Positions 26,484-35,996 of a stretch of 64,000 bases of DNA are shown in pieces; within the stretch, counting starts at the first letter, position 1; each line of letters opens with the position of its first letter. Origin of the DNA: Actinomycetota bacterium (GTDB lineage: Bacteria > Actinomycetota > CADDZG01 > JAHWKV01); contig JAUJPC010000004.1 of NCBI GenBank assembly GCA_030447305.1, positions 1-64,000 of the forward strand, written 5' to 3'. Under the pieces are notes generated by a model. It made no database searches and was not told where the DNA came from. It saw only the letters and a program-made list of their open reading frames with translations. Made by a program: the position numbers and the translations under genes.

Positions 26484-27514
26484 CGTGCATCAAGAAAGCG
26501 CAGGTCGTTCTCGTAGAACGAGCGGAGGTCGTTAACCGAGTACTTGAGCTTGGCAATCCGTTCGATTCCCATGCCGAAGGCAAACCCGGTGGTCTCGGGC
26601 GGGTAGCCGACCGCGCGGAACACGTTGGGGTGCACCATTCCGGCTCCCATGATCTCGATCCATCCCTCGCCCCGGCAGGTCGGACATCCACTGCCGTCGC
26701 ATGCGAAGCAGGAGACGTAGACCTCGGCCGAGGGCTCGGTGAACGGGAAGTAGCTTGGATGCATGCGAACGGTGAGGTTGGCGCCGAACATCTGCTTGGC
26801 GAAGACGTCCAGGACCCCCTTGAGGTCCCCAAACGTAATCCCTTCGTCTACGGCAAGCCCCTCGATCTGCATGAACTGCGCCAGGTGGTTGGCGTCGACC
26901 TCGTCCCGGCGCGCTACGACACCCGGCACCACGACGTAGAGCGGCGGCTTGGTCGTCTCCATCAGCCGCACCTGCATCGGGGAGGTGTGCGGCCGCAGCA
27001 CGAAGGGCTGCGGGTTGCCGGTATTCACGTAGAACGTGTCCTGCATCGAGCGAGCCGCATGGTCCTGCGGGATGTTCAACGCCTGGAAGCTGTAATAGTC
27101 GGTCTCCACGAGGGGCCCCTCGGCCACCTGGAACCCGAGGCCCACGAAGATGTCCACGACCTCCTCGAGCACCTCGGTCAGCGGATGAAGCTTGCCGCTT
27201 GGAGGGGTACGTCCGGGCAGCGTAATATCGAGGCGCTCAGCCTCCAGGCGTCCCGCTCGCTCCATGCGGTCAAGGTTCGCCAGCTTGGCGGCAATGGCGG
27301 ATTCGATCAACCCGCGGACGCGGTTCGCCGCCTGACCAACGGTTCTGCGCTCCTCCATGGGCAGCGTGCCCAGGGTCTTGCCCACCCGCGCAAGAGGACC
27401 CTTGCGGCCCAGGTAGGCGATCTCCAGCTCGCGCACCCGGTCGCTCGAGCCCGCACCCTGCAGAGCCCGCAGGGCTTCCTTTTCGATGTCCTCCAACTCC
27501 TGAACCGGCGACAT
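26480..27514 (-). CDS. pheS: Phenylalanyl-tRNA synthetase alpha subunit
   Basis: Class II catalytic subunit, 344 residues. It has an N-terminal coiled coil (1-90), then motif 1 near HPLTEVLEEVVDIFVGLGF, motif 2 VVPGVVARRDEVDANHLAQFMQIEG and motif 3 GFAFGMGIERIAKLKY. FACDGSGCPTCRGEGWIEIMGAGMVHP is the usual insertion, here with a four-Cys cluster. Its ATG overlaps the stop of the upstream kinase by one base (TGATG), an unusual partner for a synthetase gene. Confidence 0.97.
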   Translation of the reverse strand: MSPVQELEDIEKEALRALQGAGSSDRVRELEIAYLGRKGPLARVGKTLGTLPMEERRTVGQAANRVRGLIESAIAAKLANLDRMERAGRLEAERLDITLPGRTPPSGKLHPLTEVLEEVVDIFVGLGFQVAEGPLVETDYYSFQALNIPQDHAARSMQDTFYVNTGNPQPFVLRPHTSPMQVRLMETTKPPLYVVVPGVVARRDEVDANHLAQFMQIEGLAVDEGITFGDLKGVLDVFAKQMFGANLTVRMHPSYFPFTEPSAEVYVSCFACDGSGCPTCRGEGWIEIMGAGMVHPNVFRAVGYPPETTGFAFGMGIERIAKLKYSVNDLRSFYENDLRFLDAR

Positions 27515-28578
27515 CAGTCCACTGAGTCGTGGGTCAGGGGCAGGGTGAAGCTGAAGACGGCCCCTTTGTCTGTCCCGTCCTCCACCCAGATTCGGCCCCC
27601 GTGGGCCTCCACCAGTCCCTTGGAGATGTACAGGCCCAGGCCGGTTCCCGGGTTCTGGGCCTGCACCCGCTCGCGGAAGAACTTGTGGAACACCTGAAAA
27701 CGGTGCTCGGAGGCGATGCCCTCGCCCTCGTCGCTCACGCTCACGAGGACCGATGAGTCCAGGAGCGAACCCGCGACGCGAACCCGGCCCCCCGGCGTGT
27801 ACTTGACGGCGTTCTCGATCAAATTGGTCAGGACCTGCTCGATCTTGTCGGAGTCGGCGTAGACCTGCGGGAAGTGCTCGGGGAACTCAAAGGCTATCTC
27901 GTGATCGGCAGCCCGGGGCCGGATGCGCTCGACCACCCGGGAGGCGATGTCATCCAGCCTTATCATCCGCCGGGAAAGCGGCAAACGTCCCGCCTCCAGC
28001 CGGCTCACGTCCAGCAGCTCACCGATCAGGCGGGTGACCCGGTCGGCATCGGCGTTGATCGTGGCCAGCAGGTGCTTTTTATGGTCGTCGTCGAAACGCT
28101 CCCACCGGTGCAGAAGCGTGGAGGTGAACCCTTTCACCGACGTCAAAGGTGAGCGAAGCTCGTGCGCCACCGCCGAGATGACCTCCGACTTCGCTATGTC
28201 GATGCGCTTGCGGCGGCCGATATCGCGCATGACGGCCGTCGTCCGAACCACAGAGCCGTCGGCGCCGCGCTCGAAGCTCGAGGTTACGCCCACCCACAGA
28301 GGCCCCCCGGTCCTGGTCACGGTCAGCAGCTCCCGCTCCGGCGTTCCCTTGGTGATGGTCAGCTCCTTGTCCTTTGCCACGCGCCCTATGCAGGTGCGGT
28401 TTCCGTTCACGTCCTTGGGCTTAAGCCGCTCGTCAAGGTTGTGCCCGCGCATCTCCTCCGCCGACCAGCCGAACATCCTCTGGGCCGCGCCCAGCCACTC
28501 CTCAACACGTCCCTCAGAATCAAAGACAACTATCCCCTCGCGGATGTGGGCGATGATGCCCGCCAAGTCCGTGCTCAT
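27514..28578 (-). CDS. Orphan PAS-domain sensor histidine kinase
   Basis: A soluble histidine kinase of 354 residues with no membrane helix. A PAS domain covers about 8-125 (GIIAHIREGIVVFDSEGRVEEW ... TTAVMRDIGRRKR). The dimerisation H-box is SAVAHELRSPLTSVKGF. ATPase boxes follow: LTNLIENAVKYTPGG (N), VSDEGEGI (G1), FHKFFR (F), GTGLGLYISKGLVEAHGG (G2). No response regulator is nearby. It overlaps trmH by 4 nt and pheS by 1 nt, so it is made with the translation proteins. From memory, Streptomyces has a kinase gene at the same place. A link to amino-acid or translation status is inference. Confidence 0.9.
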   Translation of the reverse strand: MSTDLAGIIAHIREGIVVFDSEGRVEEWLGAAQRMFGWSAEEMRGHNLDERLKPKDVNGNRTCIGRVAKDKELTITKGTPERELLTVTRTGGPLWVGVTSSFERGADGSVVRTTAVMRDIGRRKRIDIAKSEVISAVAHELRSPLTSVKGFTSTLLHRWERFDDDHKKHLLATINADADRVTRLIGELLDVSRLEAGRLPLSRRMIRLDDIASRVVERIRPRAADHEIAFEFPEHFPQVYADSDKIEQVLTNLIENAVKYTPGGRVRVAGSLLDSSVLVSVSDEGEGIASEHRFQVFHKFFRERVQAQNPGTGLGLYISKGLVEAHGGRIWVEDGTDKGAVFSFTLPLTHDSVD

Positions 28579-29366
28579 CGGCTGGCCCTCCGCTGCCGGG
28601 CGGCCTCGAAGAGCAGGACCGTCGCGGCCATACCGACGTTCAGCGACTCCACGCTCTTGCTCATCGGGATACTCACCCTCGCATCCACCGCGGAGGCCAG
28701 CTCCGCAGGAACGCCCCAAGCCTCATTACCCAAAACCAAGGCGGTGCGCCGCCTGAAGTCGACCTGATCGTAATCAGTCTCACCGGCAGGATCCGCTGCG
28801 ACACGGTACAGGTCTAGATTGCCCAGTTCCGTCAAAACCCAGGGTATCTCAACCTTTCGGGAAAACGGGAGGGTGAACAGTGCTCCGGCAGTCGCCCGCA
28901 CTACCTTGGGGTTGTAGATGTCCACCGTCGTGTCGCCCAGGAATATCCCCTCCACACCCGCGGCGGCACAGCTGCGGACTATCGTCCCGGCATTTCCCGG
29001 GTCACGCACTCCTGCCAGCACCACCGCCAGAGTCAGGGGTTCCTTCAGGAGAGCCACGGGATCGCGGTCGACGAACCGGCTGATGGCGACAATCCCCGGC
29101 GGCGTCGTGGTCGACGAGATCGCCTCCATGACAACGTCGGAAACGGTCAGGACCTGCACGCCCCGGGCTTGCGCCTGCCGGGTCAGGTCCGGAAAGCCGT
29201 CGTCGAGACCTTGTACGAAGAGTATCGTCAGGGGCGCGCCGCTCTCAAGAGCTTGACCGACCCCGTTGGCGCCTTCCACCAGGAACTCCCGGGTGGCGTC
29301 TCGAACGGTGCGCTTGGCCAGCTTGCGTGCGGCCTGGATATGCGGGTTTCGCAGGCTGGTTATCAA
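28575..29366 (-). CDS. TrmH/SpoU family RNA 2'-O-methyltransferase
   Basis: SPOUT-fold methyltransferase of 263 residues, probably acting on 23S rRNA (TsnR/RlmB-like). An N-terminal substrate domain (ITSLRNPHIQAARKL, FLVEGANGV) is followed by the knot motifs: VVLAGVRDPGNAGTIVRSCAAAGVEGI, ALVLGNEAWGVPAEL and VSIPMSKSVESLNVGMAATVLLFEA. The start is TTG 29366, with GGAAGG upstream at somewhat long spacing. It sits after rplT in the order also found in mycobacteria. The exact target nucleotide cannot be read. Confidence 0.92.
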   Translation of the reverse strand: MITSLRNPHIQAARKLAKRTVRDATREFLVEGANGVGQALESGAPLTILFVQGLDDGFPDLTRQAQARGVQVLTVSDVVMEAISSTTTPPGIVAISRFVDRDPVALLKEPLTLAVVLAGVRDPGNAGTIVRSCAAAGVEGIFLGDTTVDIYNPKVVRATAGALFTLPFSRKVEIPWVLTELGNLDLYRVAADPAGETDYDQVDFRRRTALVLGNEAWGVPAELASAVDARVSIPMSKSVESLNVGMAATVLLFEAARQRRASR

Positions 29367-29432
29367 GACTGCTGGCGCCTTCCGGAGTTCCGATGCGCCC
29401 CCGCCGGCCCACGCCCCCTTCGGCGGTTGTGT

Positions 29433-29792
29433 CTAGTCTCCGAGCGCAGTTTTGGCGGTGCCGGCCAGGGCGGCGAAAGCCGCCTCATCGCTGACCGCGA
29501 TCTCGGCCAAAACTTTGCGGTCGACCTCGACCCCTGCTTTGGAGAGACCCTCGATGAGCCGGCTGTACGAGATGCCGTTGCTACGGGCGGCCGCGTTGAT
29601 CCGTGCGATCCAAAGACGCCGAAACTGGCCCTTTTTGTCCCGGCGGTCCCGGTAGGCGTAGGTCATCGAGTGGAGCAGCTGCTCGTTCGCCACCTTGAAG
29701 TGACGGCTGCGCGATCCCCCGTAACCGGAGGCCGCCTTGAGGACCGACCTGCGGTGCTTACGGCTGTGAACTGACCGCTTTACTCTGGCCAC
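29433..29792 (-). CDS. rplT: 50S ribosomal protein L20
   Basis: Primary 23S rRNA-binding assembly protein, 119 residues. The sequence starts [32 protein letters not shown] in the usual form and continues [36 protein letters not shown]. The start is GTG 29792, three nt after the rpmI stop. L20 can repress infC-rpmI-rplT operons in other bacteria; I cannot identify its leader site here. Confidence 0.97.
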   Translation of the reverse strand: MARVKRSVHSRKHRRSVLKAASGYGGSRSRHFKVANEQLLHSMTYAYRDRRDKKGQFRRLWIARINAAARSNGISYSRLIEGLSKAGVEVDRKVLAEIAVSDEAAFAALAGTAKTALGD

Positions 29793-29795
29793 CTC

Positions 29796-29990
29796 TTACA
29801 ACCCCAACATCTTTTTAACGCGCTTGGTGTCGGCCGGCGAGACCAGGCCGGGACGTTGAAGGCGCCTTCTCAAGGATCCGGGCTTGTGCTCAAGGTAGTG
29901 CTTGATGTGGCCCTGCTCTCGAACGATCTTGCCGGATCCGGTTGTGCGGAAGCGCTTGGCGGCACCCCGGTGAGTCTTCTGCTTCGGCAT
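29796..29990 (-). CDS. rpmI: 50S ribosomal protein L35
   Basis: A 64-residue basic protein: MPKQKTHRGAAKRFRTTGSGKIVR, then QGHIKHYLEHKPGSLRRRL and VKKMLGL. The start is ATG 29990, 23 nt after the infC stop; a longer in-frame start adds five non-family residues. The gene lies between infC and rplT as usual. Confidence 0.96.
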   Translation of the reverse strand: MPKQKTHRGAAKRFRTTGSGKIVREQGHIKHYLEHKPGSLRRRLQRPGLVSPADTKRVKKMLGL

Positions 29991-30013
29991 GTCAAACCTC
30001 TTCAATCCTGCGG

Positions 30014-30568
<555 letters not shown>

Positions 30569-30688
30569 CGGCTACCACTCCTCGTCTTACGCTGCAGATC
30601 AACCCCCCACGAGCCAGCATTCAACGACAGGGCAGGTTGCCAAGCGAAGCGAAAGACCCGTTCAAGTGATTCCTACACTACCACGTCC

Positions 30689-31573
30689 CTAATCGACGAT
30701 CTTGGTGATCGGCAGCTCGATGATGTCGGTCGCACCCTTGGTTTTCAGGGTCGGGATCAGGACGTTTATGACCTTCTTCTCGACCACGCTTTCCACCGCA
30801 TAGCCGTTGCCGTGGGCAAGCCGTGACACCGTCGGTGATCTCATCGCCGGGATAACCTCCAGCACCTGCTCCAGGTCGCCATTGCTCACGTTCAGCTTCA
30901 CCAGAGCCTTGCCCCGGGCGTCCACCGCTCCGAAGATTAGGATCTTCAGCTCTTCCAGAGCCCGGCGCTTCTCAGGGTCCGCCCAGGACTGCTTGTTGGC
31001 TATGAGCAGCGTCGGCGACCTCAAGATCGTGTGGATGATCCGCAGGCGGTTCTTGCGCAGCGTGCTTCCGGTCTCGGTCACGTCCACAATCGCATCGACG
31101 ATCTCCGGCACCTTCGCCTCGGTCGCCCCATAGGACATGAAGATCTTCACCGGGATGCCCAGGTCGTCGAACAGCTTCTGAGTGAGGTTGGGGTACTCGG
31201 TTGAGATCTTGGTCCCGTGCGGCATCTGCTCCACGCTGGTTATGTTGGTGCTGTCGGAGACTGCGAGAACGATCTTGACGATTCCCCGCTCCCCCACGTT
31301 CCCCTTGCTGTACGCCAGCTCCGCCATGGTCTGGACTTCGGCGCCGGTCTCCCTAACCCAGTCCAGCCCGGTCAACCCCACGTCGAAGAACCCCTCCTCT
31401 ACGTATCTCGGGATCTCCTGTGGGCGAAGGAGCGAGAACCGGTCCAGTCGAGGGTCGTCGACCGTGCCGTGATAGTCACGGTCGGAACCTCTCATCAGCC
31501 GGATGTCAGCGGCCTCGAAGAGGGCCAGGGTCTGGTTTTCGAGGCTCCCTTTGGGGATCACCAATCGGAGCAT
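30689..31573 (-). CDS. hisG: ATP phosphoribosyltransferase, long form
   Basis: First histidine enzyme: ATP plus PRPP to phosphoribosyl-ATP. At 294 residues it is the long, hexameric HisG with a C-terminal ACT-like regulatory domain (LKLNVSNGDLEQVLEVIPAMRSPTVSRL region), so histidine feedback is expected. The catalytic part has IPKGSLENQTLALF, DVGLTGLDWV and the PRPP loop DAIVDVTETGSTLRKNRLR. No other his gene is in the window; hisE often pairs with it. It shares a 31-bp divergent promoter region with sppA. Confidence 0.95.
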   Translation of the reverse strand: MLRLVIPKGSLENQTLALFEAADIRLMRGSDRDYHGTVDDPRLDRFSLLRPQEIPRYVEEGFFDVGLTGLDWVRETGAEVQTMAELAYSKGNVGERGIVKIVLAVSDSTNITSVEQMPHGTKISTEYPNLTQKLFDDLGIPVKIFMSYGATEAKVPEIVDAIVDVTETGSTLRKNRLRIIHTILRSPTLLIANKQSWADPEKRRALEELKILIFGAVDARGKALVKLNVSNGDLEQVLEVIPAMRSPTVSRLAHGNGYAVESVVEKKVINVLIPTLKTKGATDIIELPITKIVD

Positions 31574-31581
31574 GAGGCCAG

Positions 31582-31598
31582 ATCCTACCGTCTATAGT
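31582..31598. promoter_or_regulatory. Divergent -10 boxes in the 31-bp hisG/sppA gap
   Basis: Only 31 bp separate the two divergent ATGs. TATAGT (31593-31598, plus) ends 6 nt before the sppA ATG, which fits leaderless initiation on the A of ATG. TAGGAT (31587-31582, minus) ends 8 nt before the hisG ATG. Neither gene has room for a normal 5' UTR. The matching -35 regions would lie within the other gene's first codons and are poor. Confidence 0.5.
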
Positions 31599-31604
31599 GG
31601 CTCC

Positions 31605-32579
31605 ATGGCGTCCAAACGGGCAAAGCGCACATGGCTGATCATCGGGATCCTGGTGGTGGTCGCGGGCCTGTGGGGCGTGGCTCTGGCGATAAGCAGCTTT
31701 TCCGAAGGCGTCTCCGGGGGTTACGCCCGCGGAGCTGAGGACTACGAAGAGTCGATCCTGGAGGAGGGCGACTCCAGCGGCAAGGTGGTGATGATCAACG
31801 TCGTCGGCGAGATCTTCTCCGACCCCGAGGCCAGCGCCCTCGGCGCCACCGACACCAATATCATCACCCAGCTCGAGCTGGCCGAGGAGGACCCCGACGT
31901 CCAGGCGATCATCCTCAACGTCGACTCGCCGGGCGGCGGCGTTGTGGCCAGCGACGCGATCTACAACAAGGTCAGAGAGCTCGACGATGACATCCCCATA
32001 GTAGCCCTCATGGGTGACACAGCCGCCTCGGGGGGCTACTACATCGCCGCCGGCGCCCGGGAGATCATCGCCCACCGGTACACCTGGACCGGAAGCATAG
32101 GGGTCATCGCAATGATCCCGAACTTCACCGAGGCCTCCGACAAGCTGGGCGTGGCGGTCACCATGGTCAAGAGTGGAGCTTTCAAGGACATGGGCTCACC
32201 CTTCCGGGAGATGAACGACGAGGAGCGGGCGGTGTTCCAGGGACTCATCGACGACGCCTACGGCGGCTTCGTCAGCGTGGTCTCCGAAGGCCGGGATCTG
32301 CCCGAGGACCGGGTTCGGGAGATCGCCGACGGCCGCATCTACTCCGGTAACCAGGCCAGGGAGCTGGGACTGGTCGACCGCCTGGGCGACCGCGACACCG
32401 CCTTCAACCGGGCGAAGAAGCTGGGTAAGGACGACGACGCCTCACTGGTGGTTTACCAACCGGTGGAAGGGCTGTTCGACAACCTGCCGTTCCTGAGCGT
32501 GAGGAGCCCGGCGGAGGACCTGAAGCAGGAGCTGGGCATTCCCCGCAAACCCGGGGCCGCCTACCTGTGGATCCCGTAG
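31605..32579 (+). CDS. sppA: Signal peptide peptidase SppA (S49 family)
   Basis: A membrane-bound serine protease that degrades signal peptides, 324 residues. It has one N-terminal membrane helix (TWLIIGILVVVAGLWGVALAI). ILNVDSPGGGVVASDAIYNKV is the family core, the serine is in GDTAASGGYYIA, and the lysine dyad region is in KSGAFKDMGSPFR. SGNQARELGLVDRLGD is the C-terminal block. The single protease domain indicates the short (SppA 36K) form. It is convergent with ribH, 24 bp away, and its start is probably leaderless. Confidence 0.93.
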   Translation: MASKRAKRTWLIIGILVVVAGLWGVALAISSFSEGVSGGYARGAEDYEESILEEGDSSGKVVMINVVGEIFSDPEASALGATDTNIITQLELAEEDPDVQAIILNVDSPGGGVVASDAIYNKVRELDDDIPIVALMGDTAASGGYYIAAGAREIIAHRYTWTGSIGVIAMIPNFTEASDKLGVAVTMVKSGAFKDMGSPFREMNDEERAVFQGLIDDAYGGFVSVVSEGRDLPEDRVREIADGRIYSGNQARELGLVDRLGDRDTAFNRAKKLGKDDDASLVVYQPVEGLFDNLPFLSVRSPAEDLKQELGIPRKPGAAYLWIP

Positions 32580-32603
32580 AGGGGACGCCGAGGGGGCGGG
32601 CGG

Positions 32604-33062
32604 TCAGCCGATCAGCTTGTAGGTGTTCGCCAGCTCCACTGCGTCCTTAGCCACGTCGTAACCCTTGTGGCCCTTCGGCCCTCCGGTCCGCGCCAACGCC
32701 TGCTCGGAGTTCTCTGTCGTCAACACGCCGAAGGTCATCGGGACGCCGGAGTCCAGTGCGACCCGGATCATGCCCTCCTGGGCCGCCTTGCAGACGTAGG
32801 TGAAGTGCTCGGTCTCGCCCCGGAGCACCGCTCCGAGCGTCACGATCGCGTCCACCTTGTTCGCCAGCTTCTTCGCCGCCCCGGGGATCTCGATGGCGCC
32901 CGGGACCGACACCACGGTGACGTCGTCGGTATCCACGCCGCAGTCGTTGAGCGCCTGCAGCGCTCCCTCCAGCAGCCGGTCGGTAATCTCCCCGTTGAAC
33001 CGGCTGATCACAACGCCGATCTTCAGGCCTCTGCCGTCGGCCTGGCCGCGGAGGGTCCTCAA
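32604..33062 (-). CDS. ribH: 6,7-dimethyl-8-ribityllumazine synthase
   Basis: Penultimate riboflavin step, 152 residues, forming capsid-like oligomers in many bacteria. Blocks are IGVVISRFNGEITDRLLEGAL, VSVPGAIEIPGAAKKLA, VTLGAVLRGETEHFTYVC and GVPMTFGVLTTENSEQALAR. Its ATG overlaps the ribBA stop by 4 nt. It is the last gene of ribD-ribE-ribBA-ribH under the FMN riboswitch. Confidence 0.97.
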   Translation of the reverse strand: MRTLRGQADGRGLKIGVVISRFNGEITDRLLEGALQALNDCGVDTDDVTVVSVPGAIEIPGAAKKLANKVDAIVTLGAVLRGETEHFTYVCKAAQEGMIRVALDSGVPMTFGVLTTENSEQALARTGGPKGHKGYDVAKDAVELANTYKLIG

Positions 33063-34303
33063 ACCGATCCGCCCTCCGGAGTCGACTCGGTTCCCAGGCC
33101 CTCCAGTAGGTGCCCCAGCCGGTCCCGCTTGGTGCGCAGGTATGTGATGTTCTCCTCCGTGGGACTGGTCTCCAGCGGCACCCGATCCGTGATCGACAGA
33201 CCGTAACCCTCGATGCCGGCGAACTTCTGCGGGCTGTTGGTCATCAGCCGCATGCTGGTGATCCCAAGGTCCGACAGCACCTGCGCGCCGATGCCGTAGT
33301 CACGAAGGTCCGGGGCGAAGCCCAGCTCCTTGTTTGCCTCGATTGTGTCCCGGCCCTGGTCCTGAAGCTTGTACGCCCTTATCTTGTGCATGAGGCCGAT
33401 ACCCCGGCCCTCGTGGGCCATGATGTACAGGACGACCCCCTGGGCCGCCTCCTCGATCTTGTGCATGGCCTGGCGCAGCTGCGGGCCACAGTCACATCGG
33501 GACGACTGGAAAACATCGCCCGTCAGGCACTGCGAGTGGACCCTCACGAGCACGTTCTCCTTGCCCTGGACCTCTCCCTTGACGAACGCAACGTACTCCT
33601 GGCCGTCGATGGTGGACCGGTAGGCGTGGCAGACGAACTCGCCGAAGACGGTGGGCATCTTGGCGGTCCCCATGCGCTCCACCAGCTTCTCCCGCTGCCG
33701 GCGATAGGCGATCAGGTCCTTGATGGTGAGGATCTTCAGGTTGAACCTGCGGGCCAGCTCCTGCAGGTGAGGAAGGCGGGCCATGGTGCCGTCGGGGTCC
33801 ATGATCTCGGCCAGCACGCCGACCGGCGAGAACCCCGCCAGCCGGGCGAGGTCTGCCGCCGCCTCGGTGTGACCCGCGCGCTTGAGCACTCCCCCACTCG
33901 ATGCCCGGAGGGGAAAGACGTGCCCCGGCCGCGCGAGATCGCTGGGGACCGTGGCCGGATCGGCCAGAGCCCGGATGGTGACGGCCCTGTCATAAGCGCT
34001 GGATCCGGTGTGGCCGGGAATCTTGAGGTCCACCGAGACGGTGAAGGCGGTTCCGTGAGGGGCGGTGTTCTCCGACACCATCATCGGGATGTGCAGCTCG
34101 TCCAGGCGCTCCTGGGTCACCGCGGTACAGATCAGACCGCGGCCCTGGGTGGCCATGAAGTTCAGGTCGTCCGGGCTGATCTTCTCGCCGGGCATCACGA
34201 AGTCGCCCTCGTTCTCCCGCTCCTCGTCGTCCACGACGATGAGCATTCGCCCCTCCTTCAGCTCCTGGACGGCCTCTTCTACTGTTGCGAATTCCATCTT
34301 CAC
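33059..34303 (-). CDS. ribBA: Bifunctional DHBP synthase / GTP cyclohydrolase II
   Basis: 414 residues in two domains. The N-terminal RibB domain (1-200) has VVDDEERENEGDFVMPGEKI and the metal/catalytic blocks HVFPLRASSGGVLKRAGHTEAA. The C-terminal RibA domain has CLTGDVFQSSRCDCGPQL (three zinc cysteines) and YIMAHEGRGIGLMHKIRAY. Both active sites look intact, so it makes both riboflavin precursors. ATG overlaps the ribE stop by 4 nt. Confidence 0.97.
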   Translation of the reverse strand: MKMEFATVEEAVQELKEGRMLIVVDDEERENEGDFVMPGEKISPDDLNFMATQGRGLICTAVTQERLDELHIPMMVSENTAPHGTAFTVSVDLKIPGHTGSSAYDRAVTIRALADPATVPSDLARPGHVFPLRASSGGVLKRAGHTEAAADLARLAGFSPVGVLAEIMDPDGTMARLPHLQELARRFNLKILTIKDLIAYRRQREKLVERMGTAKMPTVFGEFVCHAYRSTIDGQEYVAFVKGEVQGKENVLVRVHSQCLTGDVFQSSRCDCGPQLRQAMHKIEEAAQGVVLYIMAHEGRGIGLMHKIRAYKLQDQGRDTIEANKELGFAPDLRDYGIGAQVLSDLGITSMRLMTNSPQKFAGIEGYGLSITDRVPLETSPTEENITYLRTKRDRLGHLLEGLGTESTPEGGSV

Positions 34304-34893
34304 CTCCGGGGCTCTTGTCTCGGGGCGTAGACGAGCAGCCGCTCGACATACTTCGCCAGGACATCGACTTCAATATTCACGGGATCTCCGATCGACTTGG
34401 TGTCGAAGGTCGTGCTCTGTAGCGTGTGAGGAATAAGGGCGACCGAGAAGCGGCCCGGCTGCAGTGTGGCCACCGTCAGGCTGACCCCCTCCAGGGTGAC
34501 CGAGCCCTTGGGGACCAGATAGCGCTCGAGCTCCTTCGGCATCGAGAAGTACAGCTCCACCGATCCGGCCAGCTCAACCACGTCCGCCACCCGGCCGACC
34601 CCGTCGACGTGGCCCTGCACGATATGGCCGCCAAACCGTCCGCCGGCCGGCATCGCCCTCTCAAGGTTCACCGGACTGCCGGGTTGCAGGGACCCGAGAC
34701 TGGTGCGACGGGCCGTCTCCTCCGATATGTCGGCGGTGAAGGCACCGCCCACCGGATGGGTGACGGTCAGACATACACCGTTGACCGCGACCGACTCCCC
34801 GGTCCCCAGGCCTTTAAGGTCCGACTCAACCCGTATGCGGGCGGCCGAAACCGCCGCCGCGGTGCCCACAGTTTCAACGATGCCGGTGAACAT
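34300..34893 (-). CDS. ribE: Riboflavin synthase, alpha chain
   Basis: Dismutates two lumazine molecules to riboflavin. The 197-residue protein begins MFTGIVETVG and has the two lumazine-binding repeats: GESVAVNGVCLTVT and GSVTLEGVSLTVA, each followed by the conserved barrel segments (GGHIVQGHVDGVG; VNIEVDVLAKYVERLL). Start overlaps the ribD stop by one base. Confidence 0.96.
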   Translation of the reverse strand: MFTGIVETVGTAAAVSAARIRVESDLKGLGTGESVAVNGVCLTVTHPVGGAFTADISEETARRTSLGSLQPGSPVNLERAMPAGGRFGGHIVQGHVDGVGRVADVVELAGSVELYFSMPKELERYLVPKGSVTLEGVSLTVATLQPGRFSVALIPHTLQSTTFDTKSIGDPVNIEVDVLAKYVERLLVYAPRQEPRR

Positions 34894-35996
34894 CAGCCCG
34901 CCTTCCGCACCGGGTGGGCGATCACCCTGAGGTCCGGCCCGATCCGCCTCGTTTCGGCGATGGAAAGGTTCATCGCATCGTGGATGGATGCGGCACCCCA
35001 GCCCTTGAGGGCCCCCGACGGCGACGAGCCCAACAGCTTTGGGGCCACATAAAAGACGAACCTGTCGATGAGCCCCTCTGCCGCGAAGCTGCCGGCCAGT
35101 GTGGCCCCGCCCTCGAGCAGCAGCGAGATGATTCCCCGTTCCGCCAGCACCCGCAGCATGTCCTGCAGGCAGACGCGGCCGTCGTCGCCGGGAGCACAGA
35201 CCACCTCGGCGCCCGCCTCCTTCAGCGACCTGACCCCCGCCTCGGCCTCACCGCTGCCCGTGAAGATCACCGTCGGAGCCTGGCTCGATAGAACCTGGGC
35301 CTTCACCGGGGTACGGGCCTGTGAATCGACCACGACTCTGAGAGCCGGGCGTGGCGAGGTAGGGCCCCGAGCGGTGAGCTCCGGGTTGTCGGCCAAGACC
35401 GTCCCGATGCCGGCACAGATCGCGTCCGACTGTGCCCGCAGACGGTGGGCATCACGCCGGGCCTCGTCGGAGGTTATCCACTGCGAGGATCCGTCCATCG
35501 CAGCCGTGCGGCCGTCGAGGGAGACGCCGGCCTTGTAGGTGACAAATGGCCGGCCGGTGGTCCGGTGGTGAACGTACTGCTCGTTCAGGCGGCGGGCCTG
35601 CTCTTCCAGGAGGCCGACCTCCGCGTCGATCCCTGCCTCCCGCAAAGCGGCAACTCCTTTGCCGGCGGTACGACGGTCCGGATCCTCCATCGCCGCCACC
35701 ACCCGAGACACTCCGGCGGAGATCAGTGCGTCGACGCAGGGTGGGGTCCGTCCGTATGAAGCGCAGGGCTCGAGGGTGACGAAGGCTGTGGCTCCCTTCG
35801 CCCGGCTGCCGGCGGACCTGAGGGCCATCACCTCGGCGTGCGGCTCGCCCGCCCGGCGGTGCCACCCGGAAGCGACGAGGGTGCCGTCTCTCACCACCAC
35901 GCAGCCGACCATCGGGTTCGGGCTTGTTCGGCCCCGGCCGCGGACGGCCAGGCGCAGAGCTGCCTGCATCCAGGACCTGTCGTCGGGCGCCGGCAT
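34893..35996 (-). CDS. ribD: Riboflavin biosynthesis deaminase/reductase
   Basis: Bifunctional, 367 residues. The N-terminal zinc deaminase has GEPHAEVMALRSAG and TLEPCASYGRTPPCVDALI (His, two Cys). The C-terminal reductase has KAGVSLDGRTAAMDGSSQWITS, LRVVVDSQARTP and LLLEGGATLAGSF. GAGG lies 8 nt before ATG 35996. It is the first gene after the FMN riboswitch, so the whole rib operon is FMN-controlled. Confidence 0.96.
   Translation of the reverse strand: MPAPDDRSWMQAALRLAVRGRGRTSPNPMVGCVVVRDGTLVASGWHRRAGEPHAEVMALRSAGSRAKGATAFVTLEPCASYGRTPPCVDALISAGVSRVVAAMEDPDRRTAGKGVAALREAGIDAEVGLLEEQARRLNEQYVHHRTTGRPFVTYKAGVSLDGRTAAMDGSSQWITSDEARRDAHRLRAQSDAICAGIGTVLADNPELTARGPTSPRPALRVVVDSQARTPVKAQVLSSQAPTVIFTGSGEAEAGVRSLKEAGAEVVCAPGDDGRVCLQDMLRVLAERGIISLLLEGGATLAGSFAAEGLIDRFVFYVAPKLLGSSPSGALKGWGAASIHDAMNLSIAETRRIGPDLRVIAHPVRKAG

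Noticed and set aside
33110-34330. 406-codon plus-strand frame over ribBA
   Set aside because: It is the mirror of ribBA; codon position 3 GC bias of ribBA explains the lack of stops.
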